Positions 8,612 through 18,213 of a DNA stretch of 64,000 nucleotides are shown here, in pieces. Position numbers and translations under genes: made by a program. Positions within the stretch are counted from its first letter, which is position 1; the number at the start of each line of letters is the position of its first letter. Source of the stretch: Aliiroseovarius salicola. GTDB taxonomy: Bacteria; Pseudomonadota; Alphaproteobacteria; Rhodobacterales; Rhodobacteraceae. Under the pieces are notes generated by a model, which was not told where the DNA came from, ran no database searches, and saw only the letters and a program-made list of their open reading frames with translations. The stretch covers positions 310,001 to 374,000 of the forward strand of contig NZ_JAQIIO010000004.1 in the NCBI RefSeq assembly GCF_027891095.1, in the 5' to 3' direction.

Positions 8612-10123
8612 TCAATTGCTGCGCCGACCGCCGAACATGCCCGCACTTTCGGCGGCCGCACGGATGGCTTTCGATTTGTTCACGGTTTCCTGATATTCCG
8701 CTTCCGGGTCGCTGTCATAGACCACACCACCGCCAGCCTGAATATAGAGCTTCTCATCTTTCACGATCGCGGTGCGCAGCGCGATGCACATGTCCATGTC
8801 GCCGCCCGCGCTGAAATAGCCCAGTCCACCGCCATAGATGCCGCGTTTCTCGGGCTCCAGCTCGTCGATGATTTCCATCGCACGCACTTTCGGCGCACCA
8901 GAGACGGTACCCGCCGGCATTCCAGCAAAATAGGCATCCAGCGCGTCTTTGTCTTCGTGCAGCTCCCCCACCACGTTTGATACGATATGCATCACATGGC
9001 TGTAGCGCTCGATGATGAACTCTTCGGTTGGGCGCACCGTTCCGATTTTGGCCACGCGGCCCACATCGTTGCGGCCCAGATCCAGAAGCATCAGATGCTC
9101 GGCCAGCTCTTTCTGATCTGCCAGCAGATCCAGCTCCAGTGCTTTGTCCTCATCAGGTGTTTTGCCCCGTGGACGTGTTCCTGCAATTGGACGAATGGTC
9201 ACTTCATTGTCAAAGACCCGCACCAAAATTTCCGGGCTGGCACCAACCACCTGAAAACCGCCGAAATTGAAATAGAACATGAAGGGCGACGGGTTGGTAC
9301 GTCTGAGCGAGCGATAAAGCGCAAACGGGGGCAGGGGGAAATCCTGCACCCAGCGCTGGCTAGGCACCACCTGAAAGATGTCACCTGCCTTGATGTATTC
9401 CCTGGCGCGATCAACCGCAGCCAGATAATCGCCCTTGGCAAAGTTTGACGTAAGCGGTCCAAGCTCTGCCGCGTCTCCCAGATCGCGGCTTTCACCAATG
9501 GCAGCGCGTTCGAGATCGCGCAACGCATCCATTACGCGTTCGGCGGCCTGTGCGTAGGCGGCTTTTGCCGACAGGCCGGATGAGACAAAAGCAGGGGCCA
9601 CCAGCGTAACTTCACCTTTCACACCGTCCAGAACCGCCACCACAGACGGGCGCATCATCACCGCATCCGGCAGGCCCAACGGGTCTGGGTTCTGATCCGG
9701 CAGATGCTCTACCAAACGGATCATGTCGTAACCGAGATATCCGAAAAGCCCGGCTGAGGCCGCAGGCAGGTCGTCAGGAAGGTCAATCTGGCTTTCAGCA
9801 AGCACTTTACGGAAGGCATCCAGCGGATTGCCCTCCATCGGCTCAAAGTTGTCCCCGTCAAAACGTGCCTGACGGTTGATTTCGGACTGCTCACCGCGCG
9901 CGCGCCAGATCAGATCCGGTTTCATGCCGACCATCGAATACCGTCCGCGCACTTCGCCTCCGGTCACACTTTCCAACATGAACGAGTCGCGCCGTGCCTC
10001 TGTCAGCTTCAGCATCAGACTGACAGGCGTGTCGAGATCAGCGGCCAGCCGCGTATAAACCACCTGGTTTTTGCCTGCGTTCCAGCCAGCCTCGAAGGCG
10101 TCAAAAGACGGGGTCAGCGCCAT
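8612..10123 (-). CDS. trpE: Anthranilate synthase component I
   Basis: First committed step of tryptophan synthesis: chorismate plus ammonia or glutamine to anthranilate, together with TrpG. It has 503 residues, with the N-terminal anthranilate synthase domain (LMLKLTEARRDSFMLESVTGG, the region of the tryptophan-feedback LLES motif) and the C-terminal chorismate-binding domain (PIAGTRPRGKT, GRNDVGRVAKIG, TVSGAPKVRAMEIIDELEP). Its AAGGAT ribosome binding site overlaps the stop codon of the ppiD-like gene upstream (TAAGGAT), which suggests coupling. trpG and trpDC, which I would expect downstream, are absent; a convergent DUF3179 gene is there instead. Confidence 0.97.
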   Translation of the reverse strand: MALTPSFDAFEAGWNAGKNQVVYTRLAADLDTPVSLMLKLTEARRDSFMLESVTGGEVRGRYSMVGMKPDLIWRARGEQSEINRQARFDGDNFEPMEGNPLDAFRKVLAESQIDLPDDLPAASAGLFGYLGYDMIRLVEHLPDQNPDPLGLPDAVMMRPSVVAVLDGVKGEVTLVAPAFVSSGLSAKAAYAQAAERVMDALRDLERAAIGESRDLGDAAELGPLTSNFAKGDYLAAVDRAREYIKAGDIFQVVPSQRWVQDFPLPPFALYRSLRRTNPSPFMFYFNFGGFQVVGASPEILVRVFDNEVTIRPIAGTRPRGKTPDEDKALELDLLADQKELAEHLMLLDLGRNDVGRVAKIGTVRPTEEFIIERYSHVMHIVSNVVGELHEDKDALDAYFAGMPAGTVSGAPKVRAMEIIDELEPEKRGIYGGGLGYFSAGGDMDMCIALRTAIVKDEKLYIQAGGGVVYDSDPEAEYQETVNKSKAIRAAAESAGMFGGRRSN

Positions 10124-10132
10124 GGGATATCC

Positions 10133-11974
10133 TTACGGGAATTGCGAGTGGATGGCGTTGATCACTGCACGATCAAGCGTCACGCCTGCCTGAGTTTCCA
10201 ACACACGGGAAAAGGCGGCTTCGATGTCGATGCCAACTTCTTGTGCGCTGCGTTCTGCAAATTGCTCTTTGATCGCTTTGGCTTCATCGCCCGATTGGTC
10301 GGCGGCATTGACGGCGTCCAGACGAACCAGAACAACATCCTCGTCCCCCTTGATCACCCGCCATTCCCCGGTCTCCATCTCAAAGACTTGTGGAACAAAA
10401 CCAGCGGGTGCCCCGTTTATGAACGCACTGCGGCCCTGTTCGCTTTCAACGATTTCGGTCAGGCCAAGCGAAGACAGGCTCTCGCTGTCTTTCAGTTGCG
10501 GGATCAGGCCGTTTGCTTGCTCTTCAAGAAGTTCGAGACGTTTTTGCAGCCCCCAGCCAACGAGCACCTGGTCCTTGACCTCATCCTGTGTTTGCAGGCG
10601 CGGTTCATCGACCTTGTTTACGCGCAGTCCAAAGGCTCCGCCGTCAGCCATTAGTGTGATTTCTGGGAAATCGCCCACATTTGCTGCGCTCACGGCTTCG
10701 CGGAAGGCATCATATGCGGCAATCCCATCGCTATCGCCATCAGCCCAATCGATCGTTTCCAGGCGCATCTTGTGGCTCTCTGCGATCTCTTCGAGCGTTG
10801 CTCCTCCTGCCAGGAGGTCGTCCAGTTCGGTGATCAGGTCGCCAACCTGACGGCGGGCGGTGTCAGCGGCAAGTTCGCCCTGAATCTGCTCACGCGCTGC
10901 CTCGAACGTGGTTTCCTGTGCGGCAAGGATGGCGTTCATACGATACAACGCGGGGCCGAGGTCGCTTTCAACCGGGCCGGTTACACCGGACGCGTTCAGG
11001 GCAAAGACGGCTTCTCCTGCGGTGCCAAGTTCGGCCAGCGACAGGTCGCCAAGATCAATGTCGGCGAGCGACAGGTCACGTTCGGCCACCAGATCTTCAA
11101 AGCTCTTTTCACCAGCGGCAATGGCATCGGACGCTGCCTGAGCATCGGTTTCAGAACCAAACACCAGACGCTCGACCATGCGGCGTTCGGGCATGACAAA
11201 TTCGGCGATCCGTTCCTGATACAGTGCTTTCAGGTCATCTTCGCTGACGTCAATTCCCGGGATCAGATCTTCGGGATTGAGCCATGCGTAGGTCACGTTT
11301 TTGATCTCAGGCAAGGTGAATGTCACCGCGTTGGCTTCGTAATAGGCAGTCAAGTCTTCCGCGCTGGCCGGGGGTAGGGCAGAGGTCAGCGCCGACATGG
11401 GCAGGCTGGCCCAGGTGAAATCGCGGGTTTCATAGGCGTAGCCGAAAAGCGTGTTGATATAGAGATCCGAGGCTTTGGTGCCACCGGCCACCGCCGCTTG
11501 AAGAACCTGACGAGCCACTTCAGCGCGCAGAGAAGCTTCGAATTGGGCGGCAGTCAGGCCGGACTGTTCAAGTGCAAAAGTGTAGGCTTCGCGATCAAAT
11601 TTGCCATCGACACCCTGAAAGGATGAGATTTCAACGATGCGATCGCGCAGCTGTTCATCGCCAATGGATATTCCCAGACGAGCTGTTTCGTTTTCCAATG
11701 CGGTCAATGCCAGAAGACGTCCGAGCACCTGTTGATCAAGACCAAAGGCCTGCGCCTGCGCCAATGTCATGCGCTGACCGGTCTGAGCCTGAAAAGCACG
11801 CAGCTCGCTTTCCAATTCGCGGGCATAGCGTCGGGCGTCAATCTCGGTGTCGCCAACTGCACCAATGGATCCACCACCGCCGCCGAAATTCGTCGCGCCA
11901 AAACCAACAAGACCAATCATAACAAGGCCCATAAGGCCCCATCCGAAGGTGCGCGAGATCTTTCCGGTTGCCAT
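10133..11974 (-). CDS. PpiD/SurA-like membrane-anchored periplasmic folding factor
   Basis: A 613-residue protein with one N-terminal transmembrane anchor (about residues 10-30, WGLMGLVMIGLVGFGATNF) and a large periplasmic part. It resembles PpiD: a SurA-like N-terminal chaperone region (to about residue 200), then a PPIC-type rotamase region (roughly 230-360, PERRMVERLVFGSE...) and a long C-terminal chaperone tail. Family members help outer-membrane proteins fold at the SecYEG exit. The ATG at 11974 is preferred to the one at 11983 because AAGGA lies 8 bases ahead of it. It is followed after 9 bases by trpE. Whether the rotamase site is active cannot be judged by eye. Confidence 0.9.
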   Translation of the reverse strand: MATGKISRTFGWGLMGLVMIGLVGFGATNFGGGGGSIGAVGDTEIDARRYARELESELRAFQAQTGQRMTLAQAQAFGLDQQVLGRLLALTALENETARLGISIGDEQLRDRIVEISSFQGVDGKFDREAYTFALEQSGLTAAQFEASLRAEVARQVLQAAVAGGTKASDLYINTLFGYAYETRDFTWASLPMSALTSALPPASAEDLTAYYEANAVTFTLPEIKNVTYAWLNPEDLIPGIDVSEDDLKALYQERIAEFVMPERRMVERLVFGSETDAQAASDAIAAGEKSFEDLVAERDLSLADIDLGDLSLAELGTAGEAVFALNASGVTGPVESDLGPALYRMNAILAAQETTFEAAREQIQGELAADTARRQVGDLITELDDLLAGGATLEEIAESHKMRLETIDWADGDSDGIAAYDAFREAVSAANVGDFPEITLMADGGAFGLRVNKVDEPRLQTQDEVKDQVLVGWGLQKRLELLEEQANGLIPQLKDSESLSSLGLTEIVESEQGRSAFINGAPAGFVPQVFEMETGEWRVIKGDEDVVLVRLDAVNAADQSGDEAKAIKEQFAERSAQEVGIDIEAAFSRVLETQAGVTLDRAVINAIHSQFP

Positions 11975-12059
11975 GCTTTGCATCCTTATTACGTACAGCG
12001 TTAAGGGGTTTTAGGTCACGGGGTCGGGATTGCCAAGCAGTGATCCCATTTGTCAGCCG

Positions 12060-13241
12060 TCAGAGCTGAAATTTTGCAAGACGTTGGAGAAAACTCGCAA
12101 TCTGATCGCAGTCAATATTGGCGAATGCCACACGAAACTGCTGCTTGCCGTCGGGGTCCCCTTCGGGCGTGAACATTGTACCGGGGAGCGCGAGTATCGC
12201 GACATCGTCTACAAGCCGTTGTGCCAATTGGTTTGATGGGATCGAAAACGGGTGTTCAAGATATGCGAAATAAGCTCCGCACCCCAACAGGCGCCAGCCT
12301 TGATTTGCAGGTGGCTCAAATCCATCGCGTACGGCCTGCGCCCGCTTCAGGATTTCCCGTCGTTCACCGGCCAGCCAATTGCCCAGGTTGCGCATCCCCC
12401 AAAGGGCAGCATGTTGCCCCAGTTGGGCTGGACAAATTGTGACAGTATCGAGGAATTTTTCGATCTGCGCCAAGCGTTCGGGGGAGGTGACCAATGCCCC
12501 AACCCGATGACCCGTCAGGCGGTAAGCTTTGGAGAATGAGTAAAGCTGGATCACCGTATCATCCCAACTGGGATCAGTGAGCAGACCATGCGGGGCGCCA
12601 TCCTGACTGTGAAAATCGCGATAGGTCTCATCTATGATGAGCGCAATCCCGTGTTTGCGAGCGAGATCCCGGAAACGGGCGATCAGCTCTGCGGGATATT
12701 CCACCCCCGCCGGATTGTTTGGCGTCACCAGCACAATGGCGCGTGTGCGTGGAGTGATCAATGTGGCGGCTTTTTCGGGGTCTGGAAGTAGGCCAGATGC
12801 AGGTCGCAGCGGAACAGCCGTGATCCCATTCATGTCCAACCACATTTTATGATTGAAATACCATGGGGTTGGCAGGATGACCTCATCCCCGGTTGCTGCA
12901 AGAGTCGCAATCGCCGCGCAGAAGGCCTGATTGCACCCTGAAGTGATGGCGACATTCTCAGACGAAATATTACCGCCATAAGCGTTGGAGAACTGAAGTG
13001 CCACCTCGTCACGCAATGCGGGCAGGCCCAGAACGGGACCGTAGAGATGTGCTTCTGGCAGGGTCAGCGCGGCATCGGCGATTGCCTGTCTCAAACCCTC
13101 GGGGGGTGGATCAATCGGGGCGGCTTGACTGACATTGATCAATGGCGCGTTGGACGGAAACACCTTGCCTTCAACCCAGCGTCGCGCTTCCATCACCGGG
13201 GGTGGAAAAGCTGCGGAAAGGTTTGGATTGATTGGGGGCAT
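12060..13241 (-). CDS. Class I/II PLP-dependent aminotransferase
   Basis: A 393-residue fold-type I aminotransferase. Visible are the cofactor-region motifs YGPVLGLPALRDEVA, ITSGCNQAF, PTPWYFNHKMWLDMNG, VTPNNPAGVEY, IIDETYRDF and the Schiff-base lysine in SFSKAYRLTGHRVG. The amino-acid substrate cannot be assigned from sequence alone. A strong AGGAGG precedes the ATG at 13241. It lies downstream of tyrS on the same strand with a 146-base gap that includes a hairpin, so co-transcription is uncertain. Confidence 0.92.
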   Translation of the reverse strand: MPPINPNLSAAFPPPVMEARRWVEGKVFPSNAPLINVSQAAPIDPPPEGLRQAIADAALTLPEAHLYGPVLGLPALRDEVALQFSNAYGGNISSENVAITSGCNQAFCAAIATLAATGDEVILPTPWYFNHKMWLDMNGITAVPLRPASGLLPDPEKAATLITPRTRAIVLVTPNNPAGVEYPAELIARFRDLARKHGIALIIDETYRDFHSQDGAPHGLLTDPSWDDTVIQLYSFSKAYRLTGHRVGALVTSPERLAQIEKFLDTVTICPAQLGQHAALWGMRNLGNWLAGERREILKRAQAVRDGFEPPANQGWRLLGCGAYFAYLEHPFSIPSNQLAQRLVDDVAILALPGTMFTPEGDPDGKQQFRVAFANIDCDQIASFLQRLAKFQL

Positions 13242-13338
13242 AATGTCCTCCTGCTGATGCTCAGGTGGACGGTATCAAGAGGCAGATTTGAGAGCAATCG
13301 CCAGATTGTGCTTCAGTCGAGTCAGCACATTAAGAGGG

Positions 13339-13375
13339 CTGGGGGGAACTGGCCCCCCAGAATATTTTGAAATGA
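13339..13375 (-). repeat. Hairpin after tyrS, possibly related to the intergenic repeat family
   Basis: On the minus strand, AAAATATT precedes a perfect 8-base hairpin, CTGGGGGG/CCCCCCAG, with a 6-base loop. The AAAATATyC lead and G-run resemble the start of the repeat at 8560. There is no T-tract, so factor-independent termination is doubtful. Confidence 0.4.
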
Positions 13376-13387
13376 AAACCGAGTGGG

Positions 13388-14644
13388 TCAGCCTTCCAGC
13401 GTGACCAGTGCGTGACGTTTCTTACCAGCCGAAAGTTTCATCGGCTCAGACAGGTCGTCAGCTTTGACCATCAACCCGGGATTTCCCAGTGGTGCATCGT
13501 TTACCTTGGCGCCGTTTTCGGCAATCAGGCGTTTGGCTTCCTTGCCGGATTTCACCAGACCCGATTTCACGATCAGTTGCACGATCGAGATCCCGTCTCC
13601 AATGTCATCAGCAGACAGAGATACGGTGGGCAGATCGTCACCAACACCACCTTTTTCGAAGACTTCGCGAGCAGTCGCTTCGGCGGCTTTGGCGGCTTCG
13701 GCCCCATGGGCCAGCGTTGTCACTTCGTTGGCCAGCACGATCTTGGCGTCATTGATGGCCGAGCCTTCCAGCGCGCCCAAACGTTCGCATTCTTCCAGCG
13801 GCAGTTCGGTATAGAGCTTCAGGAACCGGCCCACATCTGCATCAGTCGTGTTGCGCCAGAACTGCCAAAATTCATAGGGAGACAGCATGTCGGCATTCAG
13901 CCAGATCGCGCCGGACTGCGATTTACCCATTTTCTTGCCATCTGATGTGGTCAACAGGGGGGACGTCAGGCCGAAGATCTGATTGTCGAGAATGCGGCGC
14001 GTCAGGTCGATCCCGTTTACAATATTACCCCATTGATCCGAGCCACCCATTTGCAGCGCACAACCGTAGCGACGATTAAGCTCAAGGAAGTCATAAGCCT
14101 GCAAAATCATGTAGTTGAACTCGAGGAAGCTGAGCGATTGTTCCCGGTCAATCCGCGATTTTACGCTTTCAAAGGCCAGCATCCGGTTGACCGAGAAATG
14201 GCGCCCAATATCGCGCAGGAAATCGAGGTAATTCAGATCATCCAGCCATTCGGCATTGTTCAGCATCAGAGCCTGAGTGTCGCTTTCGGTCTCGTAATCG
14301 ATGTAATTGGCAAAAACCTTGCGGATACCAGCGATGTTTGCATCAATCTGTTCTGGCCCCAGCAGCGGTCGTTCGTCTGCTCGGAAAGACGGATCACCCA
14401 CTTTGGTGGTGCCGCCCCCCATCAGGGTGATTGGCTTGTGCCCGGTTTTTTGCAGCCAGCGCAGCATCATGATTTGAATGAGCGACCCCACATGAAGCGA
14501 TTTGGCCGTGGCGTCAAAGCCGATATAGGCCGGAACGACACCTTTGACCAAAGCTTCGTCCAACGCTTGATAATCGGTGCAGTCGGCAACAAAGCCGCGC
14601 TCCATCATCACACGCATGAAGTCGGATTTTGGGTGGTAGGTCAT
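13388..14644 (-). CDS. tyrS: Tyrosyl-tRNA synthetase
   Basis: Charges tRNA-Tyr. It has 418 residues: a class I catalytic domain with the HIGH-type motif HVGSL at about residue 51 and the KMSKS-type motif KKMGKS, the tyrosine-binding [15 protein letters not shown], and a C-terminal S4 RNA-binding domain (about residues 345-418, [21 protein letters not shown]). It is transcribed divergently from anmK across 66 bases. Nothing is unusual in its length or motifs. Confidence 0.97.
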   Translation of the reverse strand: MTYHPKSDFMRVMMERGFVADCTDYQALDEALVKGVVPAYIGFDATAKSLHVGSLIQIMMLRWLQKTGHKPITLMGGGTTKVGDPSFRADERPLLGPEQIDANIAGIRKVFANYIDYETESDTQALMLNNAEWLDDLNYLDFLRDIGRHFSVNRMLAFESVKSRIDREQSLSFLEFNYMILQAYDFLELNRRYGCALQMGGSDQWGNIVNGIDLTRRILDNQIFGLTSPLLTTSDGKKMGKSQSGAIWLNADMLSPYEFWQFWRNTTDADVGRFLKLYTELPLEECERLGALEGSAINDAKIVLANEVTTLAHGAEAAKAAEATAREVFEKGGVGDDLPTVSLSADDIGDGISIVQLIVKSGLVKSGKEAKRLIAENGAKVNDAPLGNPGLMVKADDLSEPMKLSAGKKRHALVTLEG

Positions 14645-14710
14645 CGTTTTTCAGTCCATGTTTCTGTTTGAGCTTTCCGTATAGACGGGGGGGCGCAAAA
14701 GGGGAAGAGC

Positions 14711-15862
14711 ATGTTGAAAAACCTCATGGAAGGACGACCAGTTTGGGCGCTGGGATGTATGTCAGGTACGTCGCTTGATGGGGTGGACGGAGCATTGCTT
14801 TGCACGGATGGTCAGGCCATCGAAGCGTTTGGGGCATCCGAGTTCTTACCTTATTCAAGCGAAGAGCAGGCGCTCCTTAGACGTGGGCTAGGTCTTTGGC
14901 AGGACGATGAGGGCGTATCTCAAATAGCAGAGCAAATTGAGACGTCTCATGCAGTGTTGCTGTCAATGTTTTCTGGGCAAGGTGTTGATATTATAGGGTT
15001 TCATGGGCAAACTCTTGCTCATGATCCCCATGGTCGTGGCACACATCAAGCCGGAGACGGGCAGGTTTTGGCTGAAATTTCGGGCAGGCCGGTGGTCTGG
15101 GATTTTCGCTCGGCAGATGTGGAATTGGGGGGCGAGGGCGCCCCTCTTGCACCGTTTTATCACCACGCCTGTGCGCGTCATATCGAGGCAGTAAATCCTG
15201 TGGTCTTTTTGAACCTGGGAGGCGTTGGAAATGTGACTTGGGTGGATCCGGCGATTGGAGATCCAAGTTCGGAAGGTGCGTGTCTGGCGTTTGACACCGG
15301 ACCCGCGAATGCGCCCGTTAACGATTTGATGCAGGCGCGGTTGGGGCGCAGCTATGATGACAACGGTGATCTGGCTGGATCCGGACAGGTGGACCTGAAG
15401 GTCGTAGAAGAATTTCTGGAACACCCGTATTTCCTGCGAATTCCGCCGAAATCCCTGGATCGAGATGCTTTTGATGATCTCTCGGCAGCTGTCACCAATC
15501 TATCAGACGCAGATGCCGCAGCCACTTTGGTGGCGTGCAGCGCGGCGGCTGTTGCAAGAGGGATGGAGCATTTCCCCAGTCAACCGGATCGAATCCTCGT
15601 CACAGGGGGAGGCCGACACAACGCCGCGATGATGCTCGAGCTGCAATCGCGCTGTGGTGTCGAAGTGCTGCCTGTTGAAGCAGTTGGGCTGGATGGTGAC
15701 ATGCTTGAAGCGCAGGCGTTTGCCTATCTTGCGGTGCGCGTGGCACGGGGCCTGCCGACCTCATGCCCCGGAACCACAGGTGTGGCGGCGGCTGTTGGGG
15801 GTGGGGTGGTGTCCGTACCAACCTCGAAATACAAAACGGGCCGCGATGGGCCCGTTTTGTAA
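14711..15862 (+). CDS. anmK: Anhydro-N-acetylmuramic acid kinase
   Basis: Phosphorylates and opens anhydro-MurNAc during peptidoglycan recycling. At 383 residues it fits the family. Motifs include [17 protein letters not shown] at the N-terminus, [37 protein letters not shown] and [19 protein letters not shown] precedes the ATG at 14711; a second in-frame ATG at 14726 is less well placed. The last ten codons form one arm and the loop of a transcription terminator. Other cell-wall genes in the window (a lytic transglycosylase, an amidase, the dcw cluster) are elsewhere, so it looks like a stand-alone gene. Confidence 0.95.
   Translation: MLKNLMEGRPVWALGCMSGTSLDGVDGALLCTDGQAIEAFGASEFLPYSSEEQALLRRGLGLWQDDEGVSQIAEQIETSHAVLLSMFSGQGVDIIGFHGQTLAHDPHGRGTHQAGDGQVLAEISGRPVVWDFRSADVELGGEGAPLAPFYHHACARHIEAVNPVVFLNLGGVGNVTWVDPAIGDPSSEGACLAFDTGPANAPVNDLMQARLGRSYDDNGDLAGSGQVDLKVVEEFLEHPYFLRIPPKSLDRDAFDDLSAAVTNLSDADAAATLVACSAAAVARGMEHFPSQPDRILVTGGGRHNAAMMLELQSRCGVEVLPVEAVGLDGDMLEAQAFAYLAVRVARGLPTSCPGTTGVAAAVGGGVVSVPTSKYKTGRDGPVL
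15831..15860. terminator. Bidirectional terminator overlapping the 3' end of anmK
   Basis: Perfect 12-base stem ACAAAACGGGCC/GGCCCGTTTTGT, 6-base loop. It lies inside the anmK reading frame and ends on the first base of the stop codon; it can also serve the convergent DUF427 gene at 15878-16219. Confidence 0.75.
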
Positions 15863-15877
15863 AATGAGTGATTCCGC

Positions 15878-16219
15878 TCAGGTCCTGGCGACGGTGACCT
15901 TATCGCCGTAAAACGCCAAATGGCCTTTCAGGGCATCCAGTTCCTCGACAGGTGAACCATAGCTCCAACCTGCATCTTCGATCACCGTGGATTTGGTGTT
16001 GATCGAATAGTGCTTTGCTTCACCCCGGTAAGGGCAGGTGGTGACGGTTTCGCTTTCATCCAGAAACGCCATCGCAATGTCACCCTGAGGGAAATAGATC
16101 ACCGGAGAGTTTTTTCCTTCCAGAACCTCAAGAGCTTGCAGGCTTTCACCCAGCACAGCACCTCCGGCGCGGACAGTCCATTTTCCTTCAGCTTTGCGAA
16201 TTTTGATATTTTCGGTCAT
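15878..16219 (-). CDS. DUF427-family small protein
   Basis: A 113-residue soluble protein matching the DUF427 pattern: KWTVRAGGAVLGES, VIYFPQGDIAMAFL, the characteristic TCPYRGEAKHYSI segment, and a C-terminal HLAFYGDKV. DUF427 proteins are small beta-rich folds of unknown function. It is convergent with anmK and upstream of the aminopeptidase P gene on the same strand. No catalytic claim is made. Confidence 0.9.
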   Translation of the reverse strand: MTENIKIRKAEGKWTVRAGGAVLGESLQALEVLEGKNSPVIYFPQGDIAMAFLDESETVTTCPYRGEAKHYSINTKSTVIEDAGWSYGSPVEELDALKGHLAFYGDKVTVART

Positions 16220-16296
16220 GACGTCCCAACTCCCGGCCCGGCGGGCCCACTCTCGATTTAGCGTGACAATACCAGATTATATGATCATGTCGCGTG

Positions 16297-18090
16297 TCAA
16301 ATCCGCGCGCATGCGCCTTTCAACCACTGATACGCGACGTCACTGACCACAGGTCCGAGTTTTTCAAGACAAGCTGCGTGATAGTCATTCAGCCAGCCGC
16401 GTTCCTCGCCTGACAGCATGTCGGCAATCACCAGCCCGGTATCAATTGGCACAAATGTCAGTGTTTCAAACCCGAGCATCTGCCGGTCTGCGTCCCCCCC
16501 ATCTGGGCTGCGCGCTTGTTCAACCACCACAAGGTTTTCAATCCGAATGCCAAAAGCACCATCACGGTAATAGCCCGGCTCGTTGGAAAGGATCATCCCG
16601 GGTTCCAGCGGCACCTCGGATACATATGAGAACCGTTGTGGGCCTTCATGCACCGACAAGAACGCGCCAACCCCGTGGCCGGTTCCGTGATTGAAATCCT
16701 GATGGGCCGCCCAAAGCGGATATCGTGCAATCGGATCCAGATCGCGCCCGCTGCGCCCTTTGGGGAAATAGGTGCGGCTTAGAGCGATCATCCCCTGCAG
16801 CACACGAGTGAAACAGCGTTTCTCTTCCTGTCCAACGACACCCACAGCGAGAACACGGGTTATGTCAGTGGTGCCATCGCGGTATTGTCCACCGCTATCA
16901 AGCACCACAAGATCCCCTTCAGCCAGTTGTCGGTTGGTATCATGGGTTACGCGATAGTGCATGATGGCCCCATTGGGGCCGGTTCCGGAGATGGTTTCAA
17001 ACGAGATGTCTTCCAGCTTGCCTGTTGCCCGCCGTTTTGCTTCCAGTGCTTCCACCAGATCAATCTCGGTCAGTGCGGTTTTGTCCGCTCCGTTGAACCA
17101 GGCGAGGAACTCGACCACAGCGGCGGCGTCACGCAGGTGGGCGGCGCGTGCGCCGGACAGCTCGGTCGGGTTTTTTCGGGCTTTGGGCAGAACAACCGGG
17201 TCATCATTCCATTCGAACGCGACTTTCCCGGATTCCAGATGTTGCGTGACCGCATAAGGCGCGGAGCCTTTGTCCACGCCAACCGAACCTTTCAGCGCTT
17301 CAAGAGCGGCGCCAAACGCACGGGTTGGATGGATTGAAACACCGGTCAAAGCCTCAAGCCCTTCGCGACCTTCCTGGGTAAAGAACTGTATCTCCGCATC
17401 ATCATGCAAGATTGCAAAACCCTGAACAATGGGTGTGTGCTCAACATCGGTACCGCGAATGTTCATGAGCCAGGCAATGCTGTCCGCCAGTGTCAGGACC
17501 TGGGCTTTCAATCCACGGGTCAGCAACTCATCGGCGATCTCCGCAGCTTTGTCTTTCCGGCTTTGCCCCGCATATTCAAGGGGCTGAGTGGTGATCGGTT
17601 TGGCTGGAGGGGCCGGGCGGTCGGCCCAGATCTGATCCACCAGATTGTCCGTTGGCACCAAGGTAATCCCGGCTGACCCTACATCTTTGCTGATCCGTTC
17701 GATTTCCCCGCGGCTGTGCAGCCACGGATCAAATCCGATTTTTTGTCCCTTCGCTGCGGTTTCCAATAGCCATTTCCCCGGTTGAATTTCCGGCCAGTGC
17801 ACCGGAGAGAAATGATCCAGATCGACCTGACTGTTCACCTGATTGCGATAGCGCCCGTCAATGAACACACCTGCGGCATCGGCAAGGGCGATGCAAAAAC
17901 CCGCGGATCCGGTGAACCCGGTAAGCCAGGCCAAACGTCGATCACATTCCGCGACATATTCCCCTTGATGCGCGTCTGCCCGGGGGATGATGAACCCGTC
18001 GAGCCCCTTCATCTTCATCGCGCGCCGCAACCGCTCAAGCCGAACGGGGCCGCGGGTGGGATCTGCGATGGTGTCAAAGCTCTGGTACAT
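16297..18090 (-). CDS. Aminopeptidase P family (M24B) Xaa-Pro aminopeptidase, large form
   Basis: Releases N-terminal residues that precede proline. It has 597 residues, the three-domain large form with two creatinase-like N-terminal domains and a C-terminal pita-bread catalytic domain. Presumed metal ligands are visible: Asp residues in VVLDSGGQYRDGTTDITR, His in GTGHGVGAFLSVHEGP, and Glu in LSNEPGYY and IRIENLVVV. The open frame extends upstream to 18699, but MYQSFDTIADPTRGPVRLERLR at 18090 is the normal family start and the extension overlaps the divergent M20 gene. No signal peptide, so cytoplasmic. Confidence 0.95.
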   Translation of the reverse strand: MYQSFDTIADPTRGPVRLERLRRAMKMKGLDGFIIPRADAHQGEYVAECDRRLAWLTGFTGSAGFCIALADAAGVFIDGRYRNQVNSQVDLDHFSPVHWPEIQPGKWLLETAAKGQKIGFDPWLHSRGEIERISKDVGSAGITLVPTDNLVDQIWADRPAPPAKPITTQPLEYAGQSRKDKAAEIADELLTRGLKAQVLTLADSIAWLMNIRGTDVEHTPIVQGFAILHDDAEIQFFTQEGREGLEALTGVSIHPTRAFGAALEALKGSVGVDKGSAPYAVTQHLESGKVAFEWNDDPVVLPKARKNPTELSGARAAHLRDAAAVVEFLAWFNGADKTALTEIDLVEALEAKRRATGKLEDISFETISGTGPNGAIMHYRVTHDTNRQLAEGDLVVLDSGGQYRDGTTDITRVLAVGVVGQEEKRCFTRVLQGMIALSRTYFPKGRSGRDLDPIARYPLWAAHQDFNHGTGHGVGAFLSVHEGPQRFSYVSEVPLEPGMILSNEPGYYRDGAFGIRIENLVVVEQARSPDGGDADRQMLGFETLTFVPIDTGLVIADMLSGEERGWLNDYHAACLEKLGPVVSDVAYQWLKGACARI

Positions 18091-18213
18091 TTTAGAATCT
18101 CCGGGCCAAATATGCGCGCATTCTGGCGTCCGCGCCTTGGGAGGGAAAGCGGAATATTTGGTTGACTTCCAACCGGCTTCCGTCCCACCAAAACCCAATA
18201 GCCGGGGGCCGAT

